From: Clostridia bacterium
GTDB taxonomy: Bacteria; Bacillota; Clostridia; Oscillospirales; CAG-272
Direction: 5' to 3'
NCBI GenBank assembly: GCA_024405755.1
Contig: JAKSOD010000007.1
Coordinates: 1 to 61,768 of the forward strand
DNA length: 61,768 nucleotides
A program made the position numbers and the translations under genes. The notes under the pieces were generated by a model that saw only the letters and a list, made by a program, of their open reading frames with translations, had not been told where the DNA came from and searched no databases. Below are positions 26,374 to 35,327 of this stretch, one piece after another. Positions within the stretch are counted from its first letter, which is position 1. Each line of letters opens with the position of its first letter.

Positions 26374-27429
26374 TCAAAGTGCAGTGAAACGATATTCGGT
26401 TTCAGTCTTCCACACATCTCCGATTGACAAAGTACAGTTAATAAAATTCTTATGGTTTATCGCATCAGGCATTCCTTCCGTCTCAAGGCAGAATGCATGA
26501 CGGCGTTTCTGCGGAATACCACCGCGGAACGGAAATTTTTCGTCTCCGAGAAAGTTTCCCGTGTAAAATTGAACACAAGGTCTGTCCGTGAATACATCCA
26601 TCCGCAGGTCACTTGCAGGCGAGAAAACAGTGACACGGCTTTTTTCTCTATCTCCGTCAACGGTGAAAACAAAGCAGTGATCCACCCCACCGCCGATCCT
26701 GATATCCTCATCATTGCTGTCAAGTGCCTCGGAAATTTTCTTTCCCGAACAAAAATCAAAAGCAGTTCCCCCGACACTTCGCAGTTCTCCCGTGGGGATA
26801 AGTCCTTTATCGGTAGGGAGATAACGGTCTGCGTCAATTATGACCGTGTGATCGCCGACGTATCCTTCTCCGGCAAGATTGAAATAAGCGTGATTGGTAA
26901 GACCGATAACGGTCTTCTTATCCGTATGTGCCTCGTAGCTTATTTTTAGTCCTTCCTCGGCAGTCAGCGAATATGTAACCGAAACATTAAGTGTGCCGGG
27001 ATATCCTTCTTCTCCGTCCGGAGATACGGTGGAAAAAACTACACTCAGTCCGTCTTTGCCTTCCGAGGAAGACCAGACCTTTTTATCAAAACCTTTTTTC
27101 CCTCCGTGAAGATGATGTTCTCCGTCGTTGCAATAAAGATAATACTGATTTTCGTCAAGAGAAAATCTTCCTCGGCAGATGCGGTTTCCGAATCTGCCCA
27201 CTATGGCTCCGAAATAGCCATCCGCATTACGATATGAATCCAGATCATCAAATCCGCGTACCACATCTCGCATCTCTCCGCCAACTGAAACGCGAAGCCG
27301 CAGAAGACGCGCGCCGTATTCACATACCATAGCTTCAATCTTCCTGTCCGGAGAGGTAATAGTATATGAACAAACAGGAATTGAATTGCCTTCGTCCGTA
27401 ATGTTACCGAAAAAACATTTTTCGATCAT
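26374..27429 (-). CDS. galM: Aldose 1-epimerase (mutarotase)
   Basis: Interconverts alpha and beta anomers of aldohexoses, feeding the kinase encoded in the same operon. It is 351 aa, usual for GalM. The fold signatures FGAIVGRFGNRICRG, HHLHGGKKGFDK, catalytic His in LTNHAYFNLAG and catalytic Glu in FCLETEGMPDA are visible. The start is the ATG at 27429, 10 bp after the galE stop with AGGTG overlapping it; the ORF is open farther upstream within galE. It is the last gene of the four-gene hexose operon. Confidence 0.94.
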   Translation of the reverse strand: MIEKCFFGNITDEGNSIPVCSYTITSPDRKIEAMVCEYGARLLRLRVSVGGEMRDVVRGFDDLDSYRNADGYFGAIVGRFGNRICRGRFSLDENQYYLYCNDGEHHLHGGKKGFDKKVWSSSEGKDGLSVVFSTVSPDGEEGYPGTLNVSVTYSLTAEEGLKISYEAHTDKKTVIGLTNHAYFNLAGEGYVGDHTVIIDADRYLPTDKGLIPTGELRSVGGTAFDFCSGKKISEALDSNDEDIRIGGGVDHCFVFTVDGDREKSRVTVFSPASDLRMDVFTDRPCVQFYTGNFLGDEKFPFRGGIPQKRRHAFCLETEGMPDAINHKNFINCTLSIGDVWKTETEYRFTAL

Positions 27430-27439
27430 TAAGTACACC

Positions 27440-28453
27440 TCATACGTCGTAACCGCAGGGATTGTTGATCTGCCAACGGTCGGCATCGCGGCACATACGA
27501 ACAATATCGTATTCAGCCCGCCAACCGAGAAGTTCGCGAGCAAGTGAAGGATCTGCATAACATTCGGGAATATCGCCCGGTCTGCGCTCAACGATCTCGT
27601 AGGGAATGTTTCTTCCGGTAGCTTCCTCGAACGCTTTTACAATATCAAGAACAGAATAACCTTTTCCTGTTCCGATATTAAAGTGTTCAGTGGCTTTTAC
27701 TCTCATTGCACGGTCAAGGGCGCACAGATGCGCTCTTGCAAGGTCAACGACATGAATATAATCACGAACACCGGTTCCGTCGTGAGTCGGATAGTCATTT
27801 CCGTACACACGAAGTTTTGAAAGCTTACCGACAGCGACCTGAGTAATATAAGGAAGGAGATTATTCGGTATTCCTCTCGGATCTTCACCGATCAAACCGG
27901 ATTCGTGTGCTCCGATCGGATTGAAGTAACGAAGAATGGAAACGCTTTCAAGTTCACCTGCATGACGAAGATCATCAAGAATACGTTCGATCATTAGCTT
28001 GGTCTCACCGTATGGATTGGTGGTACTGAGAGGAAAATCCTCACGTATCGGAACGGTATTCGGATTGCCGTATACTGTTGCGGAAGAAGAGAAAACTATT
28101 GTTCCCGTTCCGTATTTTTTCATTGCACGGCAAAGATTGAATGTTGCATCAAGATTGTGGCTGTAATAGCGCAGAGGTTCAGCGACAGATTCTCCGACCG
28201 CTTTGAGTCCGGCAAAATGAATTACAGCGTCAATCTTGTTTTCCTCAAAAACTTGTTCAACAGCTTCAAGATCAAGTAGATCCGCACGATAAAACTTAAA
28301 ATCCTTTCCGGTTATACGTCGGATACGTTGGAGTACTTCAGGTTTACTGTTTGAAAAATTATCAAGTATCACTACTTCTTTTCCTGCGTTAAGCAGTTCT
28401 ACAACAGTATGTGATCCGATAAATCCCGCTCCTCCGGTTACCAATACACCCAT
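27440..28453 (-). CDS. galE: UDP-glucose 4-epimerase
   Basis: NAD-dependent short-chain dehydrogenase that interconverts UDP-galactose and UDP-glucose (and possibly the N-acetyl forms). It is 337 aa. The Rossmann glycine motif is GGAGFIGSHT (about 6-15), the active-site Ser lies in FSSSATVYG and the Tyr/Lys pair in NPYGETKLMIE (about 150). AAAGGG precedes the ATG by 7 nt; the upstream opening to 28531 overlaps the kinase gene and is rejected. The context with a NahK-like kinase suggests a hexose or hexosamine salvage route. Confidence 0.96.
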   Translation of the reverse strand: MGVLVTGGAGFIGSHTVVELLNAGKEVVILDNFSNSKPEVLQRIRRITGKDFKFYRADLLDLEAVEQVFEENKIDAVIHFAGLKAVGESVAEPLRYYSHNLDATFNLCRAMKKYGTGTIVFSSSATVYGNPNTVPIREDFPLSTTNPYGETKLMIERILDDLRHAGELESVSILRYFNPIGAHESGLIGEDPRGIPNNLLPYITQVAVGKLSKLRVYGNDYPTHDGTGVRDYIHVVDLARAHLCALDRAMRVKATEHFNIGTGKGYSVLDIVKAFEEATGRNIPYEIVERRPGDIPECYADPSLARELLGWRAEYDIVRMCRDADRWQINNPCGYDV

Positions 28454-28469
28454 ATGATTTCCCTTTTCT

Positions 28470-29567
28470 TTAAATAAATTTTTCCACGATCTTTTTAAGT
28501 TCAGGAAGTTTATTTTCCATATCGCGGACAAGTCTGAACTGATTGCGCGCTCTGTCGAGATTATGTTCGGGATAACGGATACGGAAGTATGTATCTCCGT
28601 TCAGATAATCCGTCAGAAATCTGATTCCCGTTTCAAGAGTAATGACGATAGCTCCCATAGGAAGATCGTGTATTTCCTCTTTCGTAAGTGAATGTTCTAT
28701 TCCGGTGATAAATCCGTCGGCAAATGCTTCAAACATTTCAGTCCTGATAAAAACTTTTTGAAGATCTGTTTCATCCTCGGCAGCATTTGATGCGCCAAAT
28801 CGGATAGCATCTCCGAAATCGTAAAGCACAGATCCCGGCATAATTGTGTCAAGATCTATAACGCACACGGGTTCAAGTGTTTTTTCATCAAGAAGAATAT
28901 TATTCAGTTTAGTATCATTATGCGTTACACGAACCGGAATCATTCCTGATGCAATTTTATCGGTTATATATGCGCAGGTCTTCTTTCTTTTAACGACAAA
29001 ATCAAGCTCTTCTCTGACGCCGGCAAGTCTTCCGGCTGCGTTTTTATTTACCGCTGTGAGAAGATCATTATATCTTGACACGGTATTATGAAAATCCGGT
29101 ATTGTCTCAAAAAGAAGTGATACGTCATAGTCTGACAACTGCTTCTGAAAATGTCCGAAAGCATTTCCGACTTTTCTGAACACTTCCGTGGAATTCGCAG
29201 ATTGAAGATTCAATACATTATCAATGAATCGATATATACGCCAACAGTCTCCGTTACTGTCACGGAAATATTGCTTTGAGTCATTTGTTTCGCAGAACTG
29301 CAGAGTGCCTCGTTCTTCGTCGGCACCTTCTTCAAATAGTTTCTTCCTGATATGCGAAGTGACTCCGGCTATATTGTGCATAAGGACGTCCGGATCTTTA
29401 AAAACCGATGTATTGATTCGTTGAAGAACGTATTTTCCCCCGTCTTCACAATATATAAAGTAAGTTGAGTTAATATGTCCTACGGTACATTCAGAAAAAG
29501 TCTCGGGCTGGGATGAAAGTCTGAAATGCGAAGCGATTGAGAACACATCAGGATTAACTCCCGTCAT
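28470..29567 (-). CDS. NahK-like anomeric sugar kinase (APH fold)
   Basis: Phosphotransferase of 365 aa with the aminoglycoside-kinase fold. The catalytic loop is THNDTKLNNILLD (about 210-222), followed by the Mg-binding VIDLDT (about 230). The pattern and operon context match N-acetylhexosamine 1-kinase (NahK) of the lacto-N-biose/galacto-N-biose pathway, which phosphorylates GlcNAc/GalNAc at C1. GalK-type enzymes have a different fold. The start ATG overlaps the stop of the nucleotidyltransferase (ATGA). No LNB phosphorylase is in the window, so free hexosamine or galactose may be the substrate. The substrate assignment is inference. Confidence 0.78.
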   Translation of the reverse strand: MTGVNPDVFSIASHFRLSSQPETFSECTVGHINSTYFIYCEDGGKYVLQRINTSVFKDPDVLMHNIAGVTSHIRKKLFEEGADEERGTLQFCETNDSKQYFRDSNGDCWRIYRFIDNVLNLQSANSTEVFRKVGNAFGHFQKQLSDYDVSLLFETIPDFHNTVSRYNDLLTAVNKNAAGRLAGVREELDFVVKRKKTCAYITDKIASGMIPVRVTHNDTKLNNILLDEKTLEPVCVIDLDTIMPGSVLYDFGDAIRFGASNAAEDETDLQKVFIRTEMFEAFADGFITGIEHSLTKEEIHDLPMGAIVITLETGIRFLTDYLNGDTYFRIRYPEHNLDRARNQFRLVRDMENKLPELKKIVEKFI

Positions 29568-30475
29568 TTTTGGCTCTCCCAAAGTTTTTCAGAATATATC
29601 CCGTCCGAAATCAGGTGTGCAATGCTTTCTTTTACCTTAGGCTTGTCATCCGCATATGTAACTCCGTACCATTTGGCATCTGTACGACAAACCTCAACAG
29701 TTGCAAGACCTGCATTCATTGCAGCACTTACAGCTGCGGGAAGGTAAAACTCGTCTTTCATCGGATCTTTCATATTGCCGAGGAATCTTTCAAATTCTTT
29801 TTCTGCAAAACCGAATATTTTCGGAGTAAGTCCGAAGAAGTTCATTGATGCAGCACTGTCACCGGAGAGTTTATACCATATGTCGCCTTCAAGATACTCT
29901 GCGTCGCCGCCGTCAGGGCGGATCTTTGTTCTTTCTGTGATGTCAATGAGTTTACCGTCGTCCGTCATACGGCATATACCGCGTGATACCGTTCCGTTCT
30001 CAGTAAGTGTATTCGAAAGTCTGTAACCTGCCATGAATAAATTCATCGGGATCTTTTCGGGATCGGCAGCCTTAAGTTTTTCAGAAATAACTTCAAAGGC
30101 GTCACGTCCGTAAAAATCGTCTGCATTTATTGTTGCAAAGTTGTCAGTTACAACATCTCTCGCAGCCAGAAGAGCATGAGCTGTTCCCCAAGGTTTTACT
30201 CTGCCCTCCGGGACGGCAAAACCTGCGGGTATATCATTTATATCCTGAAAGACGTATTTAACATCAGCGTAAGGCTCAACACGGCATCCGACCGTTTCTC
30301 TGAATACTTCAAGGTTTTCACGTTTGATTACAAAAACTATTTTATCAAATCCCGAACGAATAGCGTCAAAACATGAATAATCAATAATGAATTCTCCGTT
30401 CGGTCCCATAGGATCGACCTGCTTCATCCCGCCGTAACGCGATCCCATTCCGGCAGCAAGTATAACCAAAGTCAT
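29564..30475 (-). CDS. Sugar-1-phosphate nucleotidyltransferase
   Basis: A 303-aa protein with the nucleotidyltransferase opening LAAGMGSRYGGMKQVDPMG (residues 6-24), the uridylyltransferase-like KPWGTAHALLAA (about 94) and INADDFYG (Asp-Asp, about 116). It would transfer UMP (or another nucleotide) to a sugar-1-phosphate from the NahK-like kinase. The product could then be epimerised by GalE. It is the first gene of the operon and overlaps the kinase by ATGA. AGGAG lies 13 nt before the ATG. Specificity cannot be read from the sequence. Confidence 0.82.
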   Translation of the reverse strand: MTLVILAAGMGSRYGGMKQVDPMGPNGEFIIDYSCFDAIRSGFDKIVFVIKRENLEVFRETVGCRVEPYADVKYVFQDINDIPAGFAVPEGRVKPWGTAHALLAARDVVTDNFATINADDFYGRDAFEVISEKLKAADPEKIPMNLFMAGYRLSNTLTENGTVSRGICRMTDDGKLIDITERTKIRPDGGDAEYLEGDIWYKLSGDSAASMNFFGLTPKIFGFAEKEFERFLGNMKDPMKDEFYLPAAVSAAMNAGLATVEVCRTDAKWYGVTYADDKPKVKESIAHLISDGIYSEKLWESQK

Positions 30476-30651
30476 ATTGAATCACGAACTCCTAAAATGT
30501 ATTTGAGGGATTCTGAATCCTTCATCAAATATTATAATACTATTTTCGTAACTTGTACATAGAAAAACGACATTTTTATGAATTTTTCTTCTTTATTTTT
30601 TCATACTGATCAATATATTTCTTTTTTCTGATTACATTTTTTATTTGATTC

Positions 30652-30680
30652 TTGACAAAATTCAGATTAAATGATATAAT
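30652..30680 (+). promoter_or_regulatory. Promoter of the Crp/Fnr regulator gene
   Basis: TTGACA (30652-30657), a 17-bp spacer and TATAAT (30675-30680), a perfect consensus. Confidence 0.85.
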
Positions 30681-30689
30681 ACTCGCAGA

Positions 30690-30707
30690 GTGTATCATTT
30701 GAGACAC
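30690..30707. promoter_or_regulatory. Palindromic operator at the Crp/Fnr gene start site
   Basis: GTGTATC-ATTT-GAGACAC is an imperfect dyad (6 of 7 positions pair), located about +3 to +20 relative to the predicted start. The size fits a Crp/Fnr dimer. The position implies repression, most simply autorepression. Confidence 0.5.
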
Positions 30708-30728
30708 ATTATGCAAAGGAAATCCAAA

Positions 30729-31421
30729 ATGACAGACACAGAAAAAATAATCAGAATTCTTTGTTCCGTGAGGCTGTTTATGAACTGTTCTCCGGATTTC
30801 GTCCGAAATGTCGTTTACCCGTCGGGCAGGATAATAGTACGCTCCCCCGGAGAACTTATCATTCCATGCGATCTGACAGATTCCGGCGGAACTCTTGGCA
30901 TCTTGGTCGACGGACATGCCGTTATTTACTCTTCTGACGAGGGCAGGCGCGTTCCGCTTCGTTTTGCGGCAGGTGGTGAAGAAGTCGGTATCGCCGGTCT
31001 TTTTGCATCAAGTCCCCTTAAAACGCAGATCACATCCTGCGGAGACAAACCAACGGTTATTTTCGTACTTGACAGAAATGCCTTGCTCGAAATAATTGAA
31101 AAAGACAATAACGGCAGCGTTCTTAATTCTCTCCTCTGTCTTTTGTCGGATAAAGTTGCATTTTTAAACAGACGTATCGCCTGTCTGTCCGGAGGAAGTG
31201 CCGAAAGACGTCTGGCGGTTTTTCTGCGCTCGCTGCCTCTCTCGTCAGACGGAAAAGTCAGCATCGGTATGTCAATGAAAGCACTTGCATCAGCACTCGA
31301 TATAGGTCGCGCGTCGCTCTATCGCGCATTTGATTCCCTTGAATCATCTTCTGTCATTGAGCGTAAAGGCGGCGACGTTGTTATCCGCGATCCTCAAAAG
31401 CTTGAAAGTATATGCTTTTAA
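30729..31421 (+). CDS. Crp/Fnr-family transcriptional regulator
   Basis: A 230-aa protein. It has an N-terminal cyclic-nucleotide-binding-like barrel (about 15-125) and a C-terminal winged helix (about 150-225) with helix-turn-helix SMKALASALDIGRASLYRAF. No CxxC-type Fe-S cysteine cluster typical of Fnr is evident, and the effector is unknown. The ATG at 30729 has AAAGGA 8 nt upstream. It sits 30 bp ahead of an SsuABC-like transporter on the same strand and probably regulates it. Clostridial loci combining a Crp-like regulator with such a transporter are known. Confidence 0.88.
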   Translation: MTDTEKIIRILCSVRLFMNCSPDFVRNVVYPSGRIIVRSPGELIIPCDLTDSGGTLGILVDGHAVIYSSDEGRRVPLRFAAGGEEVGIAGLFASSPLKTQITSCGDKPTVIFVLDRNALLEIIEKDNNGSVLNSLLCLLSDKVAFLNRRIACLSGGSAERRLAVFLRSLPLSSDGKVSIGMSMKALASALDIGRASLYRAFDSLESSSVIERKGGDVVIRDPQKLESICF

Positions 31422-31451
31422 TTTCTTAAAATATGAAAGAAGGATTATTCT

Positions 31452-32483
31452 ATGAAAAAAACACTTTGTATAATTCTTACATTTATTCTTTTGTTCTCTG
31501 TCCTTACGTTTTTTACTTCCTGTAATCAAGATGAAAACCCTGTGACTTCTTCATCTGAATCCGATAATAATTTTGCCGAATCCGGTACTCCCTCTGATGA
31601 TACAGTAATTCGTATTGCGGTTCTCAACGGTACTACCGGTTTCGGAATCGTTCCGCTTTATCATGATCTGAAAAACGGAAAAGCAGATTTTTCGGCACAA
31701 ATTGATTTTTATTCCGACGCATCTTTGATTCCGTCACTGATCGTCAGCGGAAGTGCCGATATAGCGGCAGTTCCTACGAATCTCGCAGCTTCTCTTTATG
31801 CCAAAACACAAGGCGGGATCAGAGTGCTTGCAGTCAACACTCTCGGCGTTCTTTATATACTTGAAAACGGAGATTCGGTAAAAACACTTAACGACCTCTG
31901 CGGAAAAACAGTATATGTTCCCGGTCAGGGATCAAACCCCGAATATGTTCTCAAAGCATTGCTTGAACTTTCGGGAATTGCCGATAAAGTTACGGTTGAC
32001 GGAACAACGTATTCTTCTCCCGATGCTCTGACAACTGCTCTTGCTTCGGGAATCGCCGACATCGGCTTGCTTCCCGAGCCGAAAGTTACGGCTGCTTTGA
32101 TGCAGAACTCATCTCTCCGCGTTGCTGTTGATCTTACCCCCGAATGGAAGAATCTGACCGGATGTGAACTTGTTCAAGGGTGTCTGATCGCCCGTGCCGA
32201 CTTCGTATCCGAACATAAAGACCTTACCGACAGATTCCTTACGGCGTACAAGGCTTCCGTTAATACTGTTAACGAAAACCATGAAAATGCGGCGGAACTC
32301 ATTGTTTCCGCCGGACTGGCACCCAAAGCCGCACTTGTTACCAAGGCTCTTCCCCGCTGCAATATAACTTATATGTCCGGGGATGAAATGAAGTCAGCCC
32401 TCAATGCATTCTGGAAGGGACTTCACGATATTATTCCGTCATCCGTAGGCGGTTCACTTCCTGACGAAAAAATCTTTTATTAA
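31452..32483 (+). CDS. ABC transporter substrate-binding lipoprotein (SsuA/THI5-like)
   Basis: A 343-aa extracellular solute-binding protein. It has a signal peptide with a lipobox-like FFTSC (Cys24). The mature domain shows the NMT1/SsuA pattern: IAVLNGTTGFGIVPL, SGSADIAAVPTNLA, and LCGKTVYVPGQGSNPEYVL. Relatives bind alkylsulfonates, taurine, nitrate or pyrimidine precursors. The ligand here is unknown. It is the first of three transporter genes after the Crp/Fnr regulator. GAAGGA lies about 9 nt before the ATG. Confidence 0.87.
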   Translation: MKKTLCIILTFILLFSVLTFFTSCNQDENPVTSSSESDNNFAESGTPSDDTVIRIAVLNGTTGFGIVPLYHDLKNGKADFSAQIDFYSDASLIPSLIVSGSADIAAVPTNLAASLYAKTQGGIRVLAVNTLGVLYILENGDSVKTLNDLCGKTVYVPGQGSNPEYVLKALLELSGIADKVTVDGTTYSSPDALTTALASGIADIGLLPEPKVTAALMQNSSLRVAVDLTPEWKNLTGCELVQGCLIARADFVSEHKDLTDRFLTAYKASVNTVNENHENAAELIVSAGLAPKAALVTKALPRCNITYMSGDEMKSALNAFWKGLHDIIPSSVGGSLPDEKIFY

Positions 32484-32508
32484 ACCTTCTCATCTGCTTG
32501 TTTTCGGA

Positions 32509-33324
32509 ATGGAAAAAGAAAAAAAAATCAGTATACTGAAAAAATTACTAGCAATAGCCGGAGTTGCGGCATTCTGGATTGGTCTGTGGACAATTGCAGC
32601 ATATCGCGTAAATGCTGAACTGATTCTTCCGTCTCCGCAGGCTACTGTCTCGCGGCTTGCTGAACTTCTGACAGACCGACAGTCTTATATTATAGCAGGA
32701 ATGTCACTACTTCGCGTTTTTGCCGGAACGGTTTCGGCAATGTCTGCCGGAATTGTTTTTGCCGCCGCGGCATCACGTTTTGTCATCATAGAACATCTTA
32801 TCTCTCCTTTGGTCACCATAGTCCGCGCCACGCCCGTTGTATCATTCATCATTCTTGCGTTCCTATGGTTAGGTAACGCACTTCTCCCGGGATTCATCTC
32901 TTTCTTAATGGTTTTCCCGATCGTATATACTAATGTAAAAACAGGGATCACCGAAACTCCCGCGGAATATCTGAAAATGGCAGATGTATTCGGACTTGGT
33001 AAGTTCACGAGAATAAAAAGGATCTATATTCCTTCCGCTCTCCCCTATTTCTCTTCTGCTGCTCGTTCATCTTTCGGACTCGCGTGGAAAGCCGGAGTCG
33101 CTGCGGAAGTTCTGGTATGTACGCAGAATTCAATTGGTCTTGAAATTTACAACTCCAAAACTTATCTTCAAACGGTGGATCTGTTTGCCTGGACTTCAGT
33201 TATAATCATTCTCAGTCTTATAATCGAACTTATTTTTTCAAAACTCACCTTACACATCGATAAGAAACGTAAATCAAGGTTGGAAAATGATAATAATCAA
33301 GGAGCTTACAAAAAAATACGGTGA
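32509..33324 (+). CDS. ABC transporter permease (SsuC-like)
   Basis: A 271-aa inner-membrane protein with about six transmembrane segments. The BPD_transp EAA motif is present as EYLKMADVFGLGKFTRIKRI near residue 155, the contact site for the ATPase. Its 3' end overlaps the ATPase gene by 38 bp in another frame, indicating tight coupling. It forms a complete importer with its neighbours. Confidence 0.9.
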   Translation: MEKEKKISILKKLLAIAGVAAFWIGLWTIAAYRVNAELILPSPQATVSRLAELLTDRQSYIIAGMSLLRVFAGTVSAMSAGIVFAAAASRFVIIEHLISPLVTIVRATPVVSFIILAFLWLGNALLPGFISFLMVFPIVYTNVKTGITETPAEYLKMADVFGLGKFTRIKRIYIPSALPYFSSAARSSFGLAWKAGVAAEVLVCTQNSIGLEIYNSKTYLQTVDLFAWTSVIIILSLIIELIFSKLTLHIDKKRKSRLENDNNQGAYKKIR

Positions 33325-33913
33325 CAAGACAGTAATTGACAGACTGAATATCTGTTTACCTGATAAAGGCTGTTTGGCTGTCTGCGGTGTCTCCGGCTGC
33401 GGAAAAAGCACTTTTCTGTCGATACTCGCAGGTATAGAAAGCATAACGTCGGGAAGCGTTACACCCTCGCCCGCAGAACTCGAGGCAAGTATGTCTTTTC
33501 AGGACCCGTGCCTTCTCCCGTGGCTTACCGCAGCCGAGAATGTTAATCTTGCACTCGGAGACAAAAAGGAAACCCTCCCTTACGCCCGTGAACTTCTCCA
33601 CAGGCTGGCAGTTGATTACACCGACTCATACCCTTCCGCACTTTCAGGCGGAATGAAGGCAAGAGTAGGTATTGCCCGTGCTCTTGCCCGTAAATCTCAC
33701 TTATACCTTTTTGATGAACCGTTCGCCGCTCTTGACGACGGTACAGCCGATATTGTTGCATCCGCTATCCACGAATTTACCGCCGGAGCTTTGTCTATTG
33801 CCGTAATTCACAATACAGAATTTGCACGACGTTTTGCCGATACGGTAATCACGTTTGGCTCGTCACCGATCTCTGATTTTTCCGTCAGCGGTGTTTCCGT
33901 GGAACGCCTTTAA
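33287..33913 (+). CDS. ABC transporter ATP-binding protein (SsuB-like)
   Basis: A 208-aa ATPase subunit, shorter than the usual 240-260. It has Walker A GVSGCGKST (about 35), Q-loop SFQDPCLLPW (about 71), signature LSGGMKARVGIARAL (about 123), Walker B LYLFDEPFAAL (about 143) and the switch His in AVIHNTEFA (about 178). It has only a short tail after the switch region. AAGGTTGG precedes the ATG. It is the last gene of the regulator-transporter operon and converges on sigG 11 bp away. Confidence 0.92.
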   Translation: MIIIKELTKKYGDKTVIDRLNICLPDKGCLAVCGVSGCGKSTFLSILAGIESITSGSVTPSPAELEASMSFQDPCLLPWLTAAENVNLALGDKKETLPYARELLHRLAVDYTDSYPSALSGGMKARVGIARALARKSHLYLFDEPFAALDDGTADIVASAIHEFTAGALSIAVIHNTEFARRFADTVITFGSSPISDFSVSGVSVERL

Positions 33914-33924
33914 ACCGAGAGATT

Positions 33925-34701
33925 TTAATTTATCTGTTTTCTCATTCTTTCAAGTGCACCTTTTTCAAGTCGTGACACCTGTGCCTGAGATATTCCGATC
34001 TCCTCCGCTATCTCCATTTGCGTTTTATTGCGGTAGAATCTCATCCCGATAATTTTCTTCTCACGCTCGCTGAGCTGCTTGAATGCCTCGGCGAGCGCAA
34101 TTTTTTCAAGCCAAGCCTCATCTGCGGCATTTGTATCTGCCAATTGATCAATGACGTAGAGTGAATCTCCGTTTTCGCTGTATACCGGCTCATAAAGGGA
34201 TATCGGCTCGATTATTGCTTCCATTGCTCTGGAGACTGCCTCTTTGCTCTCTCCGAGACGCTTTGCTATCTGTTCGGGAGTAGGCTCGGTCTCCCGCTCA
34301 CGCAGGAGCTCTTCGCGTACTGTAAGTGCACGGTACGCGAGATCTCTCACCGATCGGCTGATTCGGATCGAATTATTATCCCGAAGATACCGTCTGATTT
34401 CTCCGATTATCATCGGGACCGCGTAAGTTGAAAACTTCACATTAAGATCAAGATTAAAATTGTCAACGGCTTTTACAAGCCCTATACATCCGACCTGAAA
34501 CAGATCATCCATACATTCCTTGCGGTTTGAAAAACGCTGTATGATACTCAGTACGAGTCTGAGGTTGCCGTAGATCAGTTGATCCCGTGCTTCCGGATCT
34601 CCCGCCTTTGTTTTTTCAAGAAGATCTCGCTTCTCCTCGTCGCTGAGTGTCCGCAGTTTAGTAGTATCAACACCGCAGATTTCTACTTTGTTATAATACA
34701 T
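33925..34701 (-). CDS. sigG: RNA polymerase forespore sigma factor SigG
   Basis: A 258-aa sigma-70-family factor controlling late forespore genes. The start MYYNKVEICGVDTTKL is the SigG signature. Region 2 (LIYGNLRLVLSIIQRF, DDLFQVGCIGLVKAVDNF, FSTYAVPMIIGEIRRYLRD), region 3 and the region 4 helix-turn-helix (QMEIAEEIGISQAQVSRLEKGAL) are complete. The ATG at 34701 is chosen over the ORF opening at 34743. The usual upstream neighbours spoIIGA and sigE are missing here. Its presence implies a spore-forming ancestry. Confidence 0.95.
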   Translation of the reverse strand: MYYNKVEICGVDTTKLRTLSDEEKRDLLEKTKAGDPEARDQLIYGNLRLVLSIIQRFSNRKECMDDLFQVGCIGLVKAVDNFNLDLNVKFSTYAVPMIIGEIRRYLRDNNSIRISRSVRDLAYRALTVREELLRERETEPTPEQIAKRLGESKEAVSRAMEAIIEPISLYEPVYSENGDSLYVIDQLADTNAADEAWLEKIALAEAFKQLSEREKKIIGMRFYRNKTQMEIAEEIGISQAQVSRLEKGALERMRKQIN

Positions 34702-34827
34702 TTCCCGACCTGCATACTGTTTTCTTGAAGCCGATTCAGTCATTTCCGTTCGGCTACGAATTAATTATCGGCGGACGCTGTGTACTGATATTCATTTTTT
34801 GACAGTATGCAGATATTGGTACTTTCA

Positions 34828-34870
34828 ATAAAAAAAAATAAAGGGCATACCATCTCGGATATGCCCTTTA
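34828..34870 (-). terminator. rplS terminator
   Basis: Perfect 11-bp stem TAAAGGGCATA / TATGCCCTTTA (34839-34870), followed on the minus strand by a run of T residues. It lies 24 bp after the rplS stop. Confidence 0.88.
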
Positions 34871-34893
34871 TTCGTTTGCACGGAAACGGAAGG

Positions 34894-35235
34894 TCAGATC
34901 TTTTCTTTGACCTTGGAAGCCTTACCGACTCTGTCGCGCAGATAATAGAGTTTTGCACGTCTGACATCACCGGAACGGGTGATATCAACAGCAACGACGT
35001 TGGGAGAATGAATCGGGAAGGTCTTCTCGACTCCGACAGCGTAAGAAACACGTCTTACGGTGAAAGTCTCAGAGATTCCTCCGCCATGCTTGGCAATAAC
35101 GGTTCCCTCAAACATCTGAATTCTCTCGCGGGTTCCCTCTTTGATGCGGTTATGAACACGCACATTGTCACCGACATTGATGACAGGAAGCTCCTTTTTG
35201 AGCTGCTCGTTCGTAATAGCTGCAATGTAATCCAT
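34894..35235 (-). CDS. rplS: 50S ribosomal protein L19
   Basis: Structural protein at the 30S-50S interface, 113 aa, the normal length. Signature pieces are [39 protein letters not shown] and the [13 protein letters not shown] strand. The start is the ATG at 35235, preceded by AAAGGAGGGG at good spacing; the longer ORF to 35274 includes only leader sequence. It is monocistronic, with its own promoter, structured leader and terminator. Neighbours often seen with L19 (trmD, rimM) are missing. Confidence 0.97.
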   Translation of the reverse strand: MDYIAAITNEQLKKELPVINVGDNVRVHNRIKEGTRERIQMFEGTVIAKHGGGISETFTVRRVSYAVGVEKTFPIHSPNVVAVDITRSGDVRRAKLYYLRDRVGKASKVKEKI

Positions 35236-35322
35236 CACAAGCCCCTCCTTTTTTTTTAAGGATAATGAGGACATTCATGCAGAGCACGCAGCGGACTGCC
35301 CTCGTGCGCCTGAAATCGCACT
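35236..35322 (-). ncRNA. Possible L19 autoregulatory leader
   Basis: The ~85-nt untranslated leader of rplS contains GTGCG...CGCAC (35304-35321) and a longer GAGG...CCTC pairing around an inner hairpin. L19 leaders that control L19 synthesis are described in Firmicutes. I cannot match a consensus by eye, so this is a candidate only. Confidence 0.35.
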
Positions 35323-35327
35323 TTGCT

